DNA of 8,287 nucleotides from DATDAW01 sp036524675 (GCA_036524675.1 DATDBU010000134.1:1-8287), one strand, 5' to 3'; positions 1-5,106 are shown, counted from the first letter of the stretch. Notes: generated by a model from the letters alone, not told the origin. Translations and numbers: made by a program.

Positions 1-24
1 GGTGGTGTCGGTAGGGGTTGTCAT
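1..24 (-). CDS. Start of next phage gene, cut by window edge
   Basis: Only the first eight codons are visible (MTTPTDTT). The ATG shares its last two bases with the TGA of the DUF1376-type replication gene, giving the 4-bp ATGA overlap used at several other junctions here, which is the main support for a real start. No Shine-Dalgarno sequence is visible. In phages the gene after a DUF1376/O-like replication protein is often a DnaC-like loader or a DnaB-like helicase, but nothing in these eight codons shows that. Confidence 0.45.
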
Positions 25-791
25 GTCACAATTTTTATGCGTTGCCCGTATTGATCCCGCGGCGCATCTCCCTCGAAGGAGGGCGCGGAAGGGTTTGATT
101 TGTCTTTCTGGCTAGGAAAGTAGTTGCCTTTCTTCCAAGCCCTCATGGCGGCTCGCCAACTCAAGATTGGGCTATTGCCGCGCTTCCATCCGATGCTTTC
201 CCAGTGCTGAAACATGTATTCGCCGTCGGATACGGGAAGTCCAATCTCTACAGCGAACGCCTTAATCTCGTCTTCAGTGCCTTTGGCTTTTGAAGGCTTA
301 GGATGCTTTGAAGTAGGAAGAATGAGGTCCGCTTGCGGATCCTCTTCTGTGTTTGAAGATGAAGAAGAAGATGAAGAAGAAGGGGTTGGATTTTGCTTAA
401 GCGGGGGTTCGCCGTCTTGGTTGGGCTTTTGGTTAAGCAAAGCAGGATTTCCGCCCAATTTCCCGCTTGCCTGCCTGATCTTCCGTAAATTTTCATCACG
501 AACCATTCGACGTGACATGAGCGCGCCTGTATCAGGATCACGAGATGCAACGCCGTATTCTAGAAGCGTGGTTAAGGTCTTGGTTAAAACTTGCTTATCC
601 AAACCAAGGAGTCGGGACAAAGCATCGTCAGGCATGGGGGTGCCGTTGAGCAATAGCCTTCCGCGATCCGCAGATTCGTGAAGTAAGCAGAGTATTTCAA
701 ACCAGACACCTCTGTCATGGAAGTTTAGCGATTGGACGCCGGGGTCCTTGCGCCAGTCGGCAGGATAGAATTGAAATGACGGAATCTTCAT
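21..791 (-). CDS. DUF1376/YdaU-type phage replication protein
   Basis: A 256-residue protein, probably the phage replication initiator or primosomal adaptor. The N-terminus (MKIPSFQFYPADWRKD, then LNFHDRGVWFEILCLLHES) is the winged-helix-like DUF1376 domain, about residues 1-100. A low-complexity linker with nine consecutive serines follows, then a C-terminal region of about 60 residues with a W..IGWKRGN.....W..AMRAWKKG pattern, as seen in phage O-like replication proteins. An ATG at 899 in the same frame was not used, because the 36 extra residues overlap the HNH gene and the conserved domain begins exactly at the ATG at 791, which has a close CAGGA in front. It lies 31 bp after the HNH gene and overlaps the next gene by 4 bp. 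The family assignment is good; the loading role is inferred from family context. Confidence 0.8.
   Translation of the reverse strand: MKIPSFQFYPADWRKDPGVQSLNFHDRGVWFEILCLLHESADRGRLLLNGTPMPDDALSRLLGLDKQVLTKTLTTLLEYGVASRDPDTGALMSRRMVRDENLRKIRQASGKLGGNPALLNQKPNQDGEPPLKQNPTPSSSSSSSSSNTEEDPQADLILPTSKHPKPSKAKGTEDEIKAFAVEIGLPVSDGEYMFQHWESIGWKRGNSPILSWRAAMRAWKKGNYFPSQKDKSNPSAPSFEGDAPRDQYGQRIKIVT
355..381. repeat. Trinucleotide microsatellite encoding poly-Ser linker
   Basis: Nine consecutive GAA/GAT triplets on the plus strand read as nine serine codons (TCT/TCA) on the minus strand, in the linker of the DUF1376-type replication protein. Changes in repeat number would stay in frame and only alter linker length. 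Confidence 0.85.
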
Positions 792-802
792 TTCCTGAGT
801 TT

Positions 803-824
803 TTAAAGCGGCATTCTCTCCGCT
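803..824 (-). repeat. Direct repeat, copy B, at the 3' side of the HNH gene
   Basis: These 22 bp match 1286-1307 at 20 positions. The core, AGCGGCATTCTCTCCGCT on the plus strand, differs at one base from the other copy and is itself a 5-bp stem (AGCGG/CCGCT) around an 8-nt loop. It covers part of the HNH stop codon and lies in the leader of the DUF1376-type gene. Read in the frame of that leader it encodes GENAA, the same residues that end the zinc-ribbon protein at the other copy. Confidence 0.8.
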
Positions 825-1281
825 AAACGGAATTGGGACTTTTGAAGTCCTCTGGGCGCTGACTATCCAGAAAGGAACGAATTGACGACAAAACAGCATT
901 GCGGTCGGCCCCGCCCGAGCAAAGGGATGCTATCGAAACAGAAAAATCCCAGGCGCGCCTCAATGCCTTAAGATCTCCGCCAAAAACGAAATCAGTCATT
1001 TGCTCCCACTCTTCTAGGACTGCGGCATTCTCGGGGTCTTCTTCCGAAAAACGCTCTTCCGAATGCTGGAATTGATGACACTCCCTGCATAGCGTTACCA
1101 AAGAAAAGTCGGGATACTCCCACAGTTTTCTTCCCTTGACATAGTAACGATGGTGGACGTTTAGCGTCTTTTTCTCTTCTCCACAATCGTTACACGCAAA
1201 CCCATCTCTTTGCATAATTTCCAGACGGCGCCTTTGCCACCTTGGGTCTTTGTATGTCTCCTGAATTGTATGCGTTTTCAT
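823..1281 (-). CDS. HNH endonuclease family protein
   Basis: A 152-residue free-standing HNH protein, expected to be a metal-dependent DNA nuclease. The family signature is complete in residues 10-69: YKDPRWQRRRLEIMQRD, then C30xxC33, the active-site pair H43-H44 in VHHRYY, and C65xxC68-H69. The two Cys pairs would hold the structural zinc of the beta-beta-alpha-metal fold. The acidic, less conserved C-terminal 80 residues are not recognised. The start follows the zinc-ribbon gene's stop by 5 bp, without a clear Shine-Dalgarno sequence. The gene is bracketed by 22-bp near-identical direct repeats at 803-824 and 1286-1307, suggesting it was inserted as a unit between two formerly adjacent genes. 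Phage HNH proteins may act in packaging, homing or host DNA breakdown; its position among replication genes does not decide between these. Confidence 0.88.
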   Translation of the reverse strand: MKTHTIQETYKDPRWQRRRLEIMQRDGFACNDCGEEKKTLNVHHRYYVKGRKLWEYPDFSLVTLCRECHQFQHSEERFSEEDPENAAVLEEWEQMTDFVFGGDLKALRRAWDFSVSIASLCSGGADRNAVLSSIRSFLDSQRPEDFKSPNSV

Positions 1282-1285
1282 ATTG

Positions 1286-1307
1286 TTTAAGCGGCGTTCT
1301 CTCCGCT
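1286..1307 (-). repeat. Direct repeat, copy A, at the 5' side of the HNH gene
   Basis: Partner of 803-824 (20 of 22 bases identical, offset 483 bp). Here it encodes the last residues (GENAA) and stop of the zinc-ribbon protein and ends just upstream of the HNH start. Confidence 0.8.
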
Positions 1308-1646
1308 GTCTTTCTGTCGTCTCAGGCGCAGCGCGTCATCGTGCTGGCCGCGACGGACACAATCTGCAATAATGTTTTCCCCGAGATGCGCCATGATCGC
1401 TTTGCGTTCGGCCTGGCACATCCACTTCCCGGCGGGCTTCATTTCATAAACCATTCGTAAATACGTGGGTCGTTGCACAAACTGCACGCCGCATTCGGTC
1501 GGGCACTTTCCTGGAAAGACACTAAACGCCGGCACTTCAACCGCGCCAGCCGCCCCGCATCCGGGGCATGAGAACTGCTCGTATTTTATCGTAGAGCCGT
1601 ATTTCACGCCTATCATGGCCGTGTCGTGATGCGCGATCAATTCCAT
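1287..1646 (-). CDS. Zinc-ribbon-like phage protein, unknown function
   Basis: I do not recognise the family. With the ATG at 1646 it is 119 residues. Two cysteine clusters, C27xxC30 (SCPGCG) and C48xxxC52 (CPTECG), separated by 17 residues, suggest a zinc ribbon, followed by a mixed basic C-terminal half (KWMCQAERKAIMAHLGENI, then ALRLRRQK). The frame opens further up to a TTG at 1718, but that would overlap the conserved C-terminus of the DUF1643 protein by 82 bp. The ATG at 1646 overlaps it by only 10 bp, so it is preferred; neither start has a good Shine-Dalgarno sequence. The protein could be a small nucleic-acid-binding factor, but only the cysteine pattern supports this. Confidence 0.65.
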   Translation of the reverse strand: MELIAHHDTAMIGVKYGSTIKYEQFSCPGCGAAGAVEVPAFSVFPGKCPTECGVQFVQRPTYLRMVYEMKPAGKWMCQAERKAIMAHLGENIIADCVRRGQHDDALRLRRQKDSGENAA

Positions 1647-2128
1647 GGAATAGGCGTCAAATCCGCACGCAGATACAGCGGATGTCCAGGTGCCCCAGAC
1701 TTCGTCATTTGCAGACAATGAAGCGCCGGCAACATCGCCTTAACAGCCCTTTCACGGCCCATGTGTATTCCGTGAATTCCCCATGCTGAGACAACAATCC
1801 CTGCATCGTCAGCCACACGCTTCAAGGTCGCGTCATTGTCAGGCCCCACAGGATCGGTGACAGCCTTCATATCCATGGGGTCGGTAGCCCGATAGGCGAA
1901 GATATTAGTCATGCACAGCGCGCCGAATCCCCATCGCGTGGCGTAATTAATGCAACGCCGCACCGTCGGATCATCGTGCGTTTCGTCCGCCGTTGACGGA
2001 TTCAGCCCGATGAACATGCAATAGGGCGCATCACTCCACCGGCGCCAGAGCTCGTACCGGTAACGGCGGCACGGCGAGAATACCGCAGAAGAGTGTAACA
2101 AAGTGTCGGAGATGGGCAGAGAGATCAT
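1637..2128 (-). CDS. DUF1643 domain protein
   Basis: A 163-residue protein that is almost entirely one DUF1643 domain. The hallmark stretch GLNPSTADETHDDPTVRRC spans residues 41-59. It is followed by YATRWGFGALCMTNIFAYRA, the VSAWGIHG motif, and the closing TKSGAPGHPLYLR. Its length is normal for the family. The molecular activity of DUF1643 is not established; it recurs in phage and accessory gene clusters. The start overlaps the DUF551 gene's TGA by 4 bp (ATGA), so it is probably translated by coupling. The family is certain from the motifs; the role is unknown. Confidence 0.88.
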   Translation of the reverse strand: MISLPISDTLLHSSAVFSPCRRYRYELWRRWSDAPYCMFIGLNPSTADETHDDPTVRRCINYATRWGFGALCMTNIFAYRATDPMDMKAVTDPVGPDNDATLKRVADDAGIVVSAWGIHGIHMGRERAVKAMLPALHCLQMTKSGAPGHPLYLRADLTPIPWN

Positions 2129-2463
2129 ACAGCTTGTTCGGGATACTTAGGCAACTGCGATAGATCCGGCAACGGCATCCAATGTGTGACCTGATAGTCA
2201 TCGTCTTGGCATGTATCAGCGTCCCATTTTTTACCGTCGTGCCACGGCTCGCCGTAGGAGCGACTCCACAACCACCTTTCGTCCTCCACGTCGCGCGACC
2301 CGATCCACGGCCCCACTTTACCGCGGGCGTCATATAGCCAGACAATTTGCCCAAATTCAGGCAGAGAATCTTTGCAAGCGGTCCAGATGCTAGGGTGCGG
2401 TTGACGTTCCAGCGTCTTTTTCTCCCGCAGATCGCGGTCCCATGTTTCGTCCTCAACACTCAT
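2125..2463 (-). CDS. DUF551 domain protein
   Basis: A 112-residue protein with the DUF551 pattern: an opening W..CKDSLPEFGQIVWLYD (about residues 27-45), a variable tryptophan-rich middle, and the closing VTHWMPLPDLSQLP (about residues 91-104). DUF551 proteins are small phage proteins usually found among early or accessory genes; their function is unknown. This one has an extra charged N-terminal stretch of about 25 residues (EDETWDRDLREKKTLERQ). It is joined by 4-bp ATGA overlaps both to the gene before and to the DUF1643 gene after it, so these three genes form one coupled unit. Confidence 0.82.
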   Translation of the reverse strand: MSVEDETWDRDLREKKTLERQPHPSIWTACKDSLPEFGQIVWLYDARGKVGPWIGSRDVEDERWLWSRSYGEPWHDGKKWDADTCQDDDYQVTHWMPLPDLSQLPKYPEQAV

Positions 2464-2708
2464 ACAAGATCCATTTGTTCGGACGCTTCCAGCTCTTCCA
2501 GCTCCTTGCGAGCATCATCCTCCATCAGATCCTGGCGGATCCGCTCCGCGATCTCGACCGTTGCCGATGCGGCATCCTCGCGCGTGTGCGCCAGCACCTT
2601 CACTGTGCGTCCGCACACCGGAATATCCCAGACCTTGGCGCCGACTTTATCCGCGTTGCACTGAATGTCCGGGCTCGTGATATGATAAAAGTTTTCGAAG
2701 AAGTTCAT
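2460..2708 (-). CDS. Hypothetical acidic phage protein
   Basis: An 82-residue protein I do not recognise. The middle (VCGRTVKVLAHTREDAASAT) looks like a short strand followed by a helix, a pattern common in small phage proteins. The C-terminal 35 residues are a strongly acidic, probably helical tail (DLMEDDARKELEELEASEQM). No cysteine pairs or membrane segment are present. The start ATG at 2708 has no Shine-Dalgarno sequence and lies 38 bp after the preceding gene, a stretch in which I see nothing else. Its stop overlaps the DUF551 start (ATGA), which supports its being a real gene. Confidence 0.65.
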   Translation of the reverse strand: MNFFENFYHITSPDIQCNADKVGAKVWDIPVCGRTVKVLAHTREDAASATVEIAERIRQDLMEDDARKELEELEASEQMDLV

Positions 2709-2746
2709 GCGTGTCTGTGGGTGGTTATGTTCATAGTTAGAGAAAA

Positions 2747-3034
2747 TTACTCAGCGGGACGTAAAAAAGCCCGATCGGATGGAGTTCCGACGCGAGCAAG
2801 AAAAGGAACGAACTCGCCGTGGGCATGAAGAAATCCGTCGCCTGGCTTTAACGGAGTGCCTTTCGGCATGATCCGGTACGTGTGCCGGCGATAATCTATC
2901 TGAGATAACTCGTGGCGCAGATCCTGCAGCTTCACGCGCCACTCAAAAGTGATGCACCTGCACCCTGTGCGTCTCTCCTCATTAATCCAGCTTTCGATCC
3001 GAGCGATTTCGTTTTGGATCTCAAGCTCTGTCAT
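2747..3034 (-). CDS. Hypothetical phage protein with N-terminal helix
   Basis: A 95-residue protein of unrecognised family. The first 45 residues are rich in charged and leucine/isoleucine residues in a helical or coiled-coil pattern (TELEIQNEIARIESWINEER, then WRVKLQDLRHELSQID). The second half is glycine/proline-rich (MPKGTPLKPGDGFLHAHGEF). The start overlaps the stop of the RuvC-like resolvase gene by 4 bp (ATGA), so the two are probably translated together. A partner role for the resolvase is only a guess from this position. Confidence 0.62.
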   Translation of the reverse strand: MTELEIQNEIARIESWINEERRTGCRCITFEWRVKLQDLRHELSQIDYRRHTYRIMPKGTPLKPGDGFLHAHGEFVPFLARVGTPSDRAFLRPAE

Positions 3035-3558
3035 GGCTGCATCCCCTCCATGCGAAGCGCGGCATCCAGGATCAACAGCGCATCCGCATTTTTGAGAGTC
3101 ACCTTAAGATGAGGGAACCGGCGTTGCGCCTCAGCCTTGAGCTTGTTCTTCCACTCAGTTTTAAGCTTGGCATTCGCGGCTTTGACCCGCTTCTTCTGCG
3201 CCGCATCCATATCCTTGCTCACCTTGAGCGTGCCAACCTTTCCGACGTTGAAATGCGCCTGCCATTCCACGGGACGCACTTCGAGTAGCCGGACATCGAG
3301 CGTTTCCAGGATGCATCCGACGCGCTCAATTTGTCGCCCAAACTCAAACATCTGCGACGCCCCGCCATCCGGGATGAACGACGCCACCTTCTCGATGTAG
3401 GCCAAAGGATCCGTGCCCTCCTCAATCAACCCTTTGATGAGAGAGATCGTATCCCCACGCGTCGCCGGCATGGACGTAGCCTGCGCCTTGTCGCCTGGAT
3501 GCCGCCAGACGATCGCCCCGTTGGTGCCAGGGTCACAAGCAATGACCGTTCGACTCAT
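3031..3558 (-). CDS. RuvC-like Holliday junction resolvase
   Basis: A 175-residue phage RuvC-like nuclease of the RNase H fold, expected to cut four-way junctions and other branched replication or recombination intermediates. The first strand carries the catalytic aspartate in IACDPGTNGAIVW (D9). The second acidic residue is E56 in AYIEKVASF, followed by the G-rich SFIPDGGASQMFEFGRQIE segment typical of the family. The last acidic motif is in LKNADALLILDAALR near D159. A lysine-rich helical insert (about residues 110-150, ending KLKAEAQRRFP) precedes the final motif and is probably DNA-binding. The length suits phage RuvC-like enzymes. The start forms an ATGA overlap with a small upstream reading frame. 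It is the first well-supported gene of the left block and needs a promoter within 3559-3839. Confidence 0.85.
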   Translation of the reverse strand: MSRTVIACDPGTNGAIVWRHPGDKAQATSMPATRGDTISLIKGLIEEGTDPLAYIEKVASFIPDGGASQMFEFGRQIERVGCILETLDVRLLEVRPVEWQAHFNVGKVGTLKVSKDMDAAQKKRVKAANAKLKTEWKNKLKAEAQRRFPHLKVTLKNADALLILDAALRMEGMQP

Positions 3559-3725
3559 CGCGCCACCTCCAACTCCAGCCCGAAGCAGCGCTTAAAAACA
3601 CCCTTGCCCAACGCGCAAACGCCTTTACCTTGGCCCCATGCGCGAACAGCACACTCAGTGATTTGGGAAACTCCTGGGAAACTATTCCGCAAGTGCCTCA
3701 AAATGAGGCACATAGATTGCCTCAT
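3555..3725 (-). CDS. Possible 56-residue protein upstream of the resolvase
   Basis: A short reading frame I do not recognise, rich in glycine, lysine and cysteine at its C-terminus (WGQGKGVCALGKGVFKRC). Its TGA overlaps the resolvase ATG by 4 bp, the junction style used in real gene pairs nearby. Starts are possible at 3725 or 3713, both within a cluster of TGAGGCA repeats. The caveat is that the same frame stays open antisense through the whole integrase, so openness alone is weak evidence. The part described here lies outside the integrase, which gives it some independent weight. It could instead be untranslated leader. Confidence 0.38.
   Translation of the reverse strand: MRQSMCLILRHLRNSFPGVSQITECAVRAWGQGKGVCALGKGVFKRCFGLELEVAR
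3664..3683 (+). repeat. Pair of TGGGAAACT repeats, candidate left integrase arm sites
   Basis: TGGGAAACT occurs at 3664-3672 and again at 3675-3683, identical, 11 bp apart (about one helical turn). A related pair in the same orientation lies at 3813-3831. Short phased direct repeats on both sides of a core are characteristic of tyrosine-integrase arm sites; this role is inferred. Confidence 0.6.
3694..3724. repeat. TGAGGCA heptamers in alternating orientation
   Basis: TGCCTCA at 3694-3700, TGAGGCA at 3704-3710 and TGCCTCA at 3718-3724 form two overlapping perfect palindromes that share the middle arm: 7-3-7 (3694-3710) and 7-7-7 (3704-3724). A fourth, near-identical copy (TGAGGCG) is at 3806-3812. 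They could be dimeric repressor operators or alternative RNA hairpins in the minus-strand leader. Confidence 0.7.
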
Positions 3726-3782
3726 GGTGTAATGGTAGGTCGTATATGATGGTTTGGAGACGGATTCACTCCTACGAAGAGC

Positions 3783-3803
3783 GATTTTAACTGATTTAAA
3801 ATC
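3783..3803. repeat. 7-7-7 inverted repeat, candidate recombination core
   Basis: Arms GATTTTA and TAAAATC flank a central ACTGATT. Seven-base inverted arms around a seven-base centre match the geometry of a lambda-type core site, where integrase binds the arms and strand exchange spans the centre. The right part (TGATTTAAAATCA) also resembles the anticodon stem-loop of a tRNA-Leu(UAA), a common kind of integration target. Both readings are inferred from pattern. Confidence 0.45.
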
Positions 3804-3812
3804 ATTGAGGCG

Positions 3813-3831
3813 TGGGGAACTGTGGGTAACT
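3813..3831 (+). repeat. TGGGGAACT/TGGGTAACT pair, candidate right integrase arm sites
   Basis: TGGGGAACT at 3813-3821 and TGGGTAACT at 3823-3831, 10 bp apart, share the consensus TGGGnAACT with the pair at 3664-3683 and have the same orientation. They end 8 bp before the chosen integrase start codon, so integrase binding here could also repress its own gene. Confidence 0.6.
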
Positions 3832-3839
3832 GTTGTTAC

Positions 3840-4889
3840 ATGGCTTCCCTCAAAAAAGTCTCCAGGTCCCCTTACTGGTACATTCGCCGGCGCGATCTCG
3901 ATACGGGCGCCTGGCGCGATGAAAACACTAAGTTTCGACGCGATTCCGTGCAGGATACTCGCGCAGCACAGAAGTTGGCGGATAAGTATTCCAGCCAGGA
4001 AAATCAAGTCGCAGCCACGACGCGACGCGCCGAGTTCAGTGTTTGGGTTCACAGTTACCTGCAAGAGCATTACCGAACGCCGAGCACGAAAATACGGATG
4101 CAAATGGCCTGGCAAAATGTTTCGGAATGGCTGCGCGTCAGCAAGCTGCGACACCCGCAACAGATCAGATACCGACACGCTCAGGAGTTTGTTGATTGGC
4201 GCAAGGCTTCGAACGCCAAGCACAATACGGTCCGCCTCGAGTTGAAGTTTTTTTCCTTCGTGCTGACGGAAGCCGTTCGTCGCGAATTCTGCGAACGCAA
4301 TCCATGGACGGAGGTCAAAATGGAACGCGCTGCCGTTGCGCCCAAGGCGGATTTGACCGACGAAATGATCGCCGCGGCGCGTGCGGGCCTGAATGGGCGC
4401 CCGTCGTGGTATCGCATCGTGTTCGAAATCATGTTGCACACGGGTTGTAGATTCAGCGAATCGAGCATTCCCATGGACAGGGTCGATTTCGGTAACCTGC
4501 TCATTTGGATGGAGGATGCGAAACGCAACCCGAACGATCCGCGCAAACTGTTTTCCGTTCCTATCCCACAACAATTGGCGGATTTTCTGGCCCCACTGAA
4601 AGGTATGGAGCGAACGGTCCCGACTCTCAACCGGGACTACAATCAACGATTTAACACTTTCCTTACCCGCGCTATCGGCGTCACATCCCATAGTTTGCGC
4701 GTTGCCTTTATCTCCAGGTGCCATCGGGCTGGACTCTCGGAGTCCGAAGCAATGAGACTGGTTAATCATTCGAGCAAGATGGTGCATATGGTATATACGC
4801 GACTCAATGTGCAGGATGCCCGGAATGCTCGGTTGCGAGTGCCGTTGCCTCCGGCACCGGTCCCGCTTGTTCTTCCAAAAAAGTCCTGA
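3840..4889 (+). CDS. int: Tyrosine recombinase, phage integrase
   Basis: A 349-residue site-specific integrase that would integrate and excise the phage chromosome. The first 35 or so residues (SPYWYIRRRDLDTGAWRDE) resemble an arm-site-binding or AP2-like N-terminal domain. An alpha-helical core-binding domain spans about residues 58-150. The catalytic domain has the full set: R204 in HTGCRFSES, a lysine at about 228 (DAKRN), H284-x-x-R287 in SHSLRVAF, H310 in VNHSS, and the nucleophile Y319 in MVYTRL. The length is normal. The frame opens from a GTG at 3822, but the ATG at 3840 was chosen because the conserved domain starts there; neither has a Shine-Dalgarno sequence. It is the only plus-strand gene and overlaps the convergent helix-turn-helix gene by 86 bp. 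The candidate attP lies directly upstream. Confidence 0.93.
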   Translation: MASLKKVSRSPYWYIRRRDLDTGAWRDENTKFRRDSVQDTRAAQKLADKYSSQENQVAATTRRAEFSVWVHSYLQEHYRTPSTKIRMQMAWQNVSEWLRVSKLRHPQQIRYRHAQEFVDWRKASNAKHNTVRLELKFFSFVLTEAVRREFCERNPWTEVKMERAAVAPKADLTDEMIAAARAGLNGRPSWYRIVFEIMLHTGCRFSESSIPMDRVDFGNLLIWMEDAKRNPNDPRKLFSVPIPQQLADFLAPLKGMERTVPTLNRDYNQRFNTFLTRAIGVTSHSLRVAFISRCHRAGLSESEAMRLVNHSSKMVHMVYTRLNVQDARNARLRVPLPPAPVPLVLPKKS

Positions 4890-5022
4890 CCCAACGGATC
4901 GTGGTTTTGCGACCAAAGAATTTGCACCCTTTCAGTTTTAGAAAGTTGATCTCTCGGGAGGAAAGTCCGATGACGCCAGCGATGTCTTTGGGGAATTCCA
5001 GTTTATCAGGGTCGTAGTTCAT
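4804..5022 (-). CDS. Small HTH DNA-binding protein, possible excisionase
   Basis: A 72-residue protein with one predicted helix-turn-helix: FPKDIAGVIGLSSREINFLK followed by a wing-like KGCKFFGRKTTIRWVRTFLEE. This is the pattern of AlpA/Xis-type or MerR-like winged DNA-binding proteins, where the last part orients the domain for DNA contact. The final 20 residues are low-complexity Ala/Pro/Glu and probably disordered. The ATG at 5022 was chosen over one at 5076, because the latter lies inside the loop of a 14-bp inverted repeat and adds only non-conserved residues. Size, fold and position against the integrase suggest an excisionase (recombination directionality factor). A small repressor is the alternative. 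Confidence 0.62.
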   Translation of the reverse strand: MNYDPDKLEFPKDIAGVIGLSSREINFLKLKGCKFFGRKTTIRWVRTFLEEQAGPVPEATALATEHSGHPAH

Positions 5023-5046
5023 GGGTCGAAAGATGTTTGGTCGGTT

Positions 5047-5091
5047 CCCGCCGCAGCCTGTTAGCGAATCCCGCATCCAGGCTGCGGCGGG
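5047..5091. repeat. 14-bp perfect inverted repeat, 17-nt loop
   Basis: CCCGCCGCAGCCTG at 5047-5060 pairs perfectly with CAGGCTGCGGCGGG at 5078-5091. The stem is very GC-rich and sits between the HNH gene and the HTH gene. Neither strand has a T-tract directly after the stem, so it is not a typical rho-independent terminator. It could slow transcription into the HTH gene, process or protect the RNA, or be a protein-binding DNA site. Confidence 0.85.
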
Positions 5092-5106
5092 GTCATGGTC
5101 GGCGGG

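Larger units (their letters stand above)
3559..3839. promoter_or_regulatory. Divergent control region and candidate attP
   Basis: This is the only long region between divergent genes (resolvase on minus, integrase on plus), so it must hold the start signals of both. It contains four same-orientation TGGGnAACT copies in two pairs, two 7-7-7 inverted repeats (3704-3724 and 3783-3803) and four TGAGGC(A/G) heptamers, all next to an integrase gene. This is the layout of a phage attachment site with arm-type and core-type sites and of repressor operators. I could not identify a convincing -35/-10 pair on either strand. Confidence 0.5.

Noticed and set aside
214..681. 155-codon plus-strand frame opposite the DUF1376-type gene
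   Set aside because: It contains a poly-Glu/Asp run that is only the reverse of the serine microsatellite, and it has no independent motif.
836..850. GGACTT-TTG-AAGTCC hairpin near the end of the HNH gene
   Set aside because: The 6-bp stem is weak and has no T-run after it on either strand, so it is not supported as a terminator.
792..899. N-terminal extension of the DUF1376-type protein to the ATG at 899
   Set aside because: It overlaps the HNH coding end, and the conserved domain starts at the ATG at 791. The extension includes the duplicated GENAA segment of the direct repeat.
1647..1718. Longer zinc-ribbon protein starting at TTG 1718
   Set aside because: It would overlap the conserved C-terminus of the DUF1643 protein by 82 bp and uses a TTG start without a ribosome site.
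3718..3812. tRNA-like element: a 7-bp acceptor-like pairing (TGCCTCA with TGAGGCG), an A-box match TGGTGTAATGG at 3725-3735 and an anticodon-like TTTAAAA loop
   Set aside because: No D-stem pairs after the A-box, no T-arm sits next to the 3' acceptor strand, and the B-box resemblance (GGATTCACTCC) is poor. The pairing is also explained by the TGAGGCA repeats. It may be a fossil of a tRNA target, but it is not a tRNA gene.
3555..4916. Long 453-codon open frame on the minus strand opposite the integrase
   Set aside because: It is in exact codon register with the integrase, which simply avoids TTA, CTA and TCA codons, so its antisense stays open. The integrase has a complete catalytic set, while the antisense product has no recognisable motif. 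Only the part outside the integrase (3555-3725) was kept as a doubtful gene.
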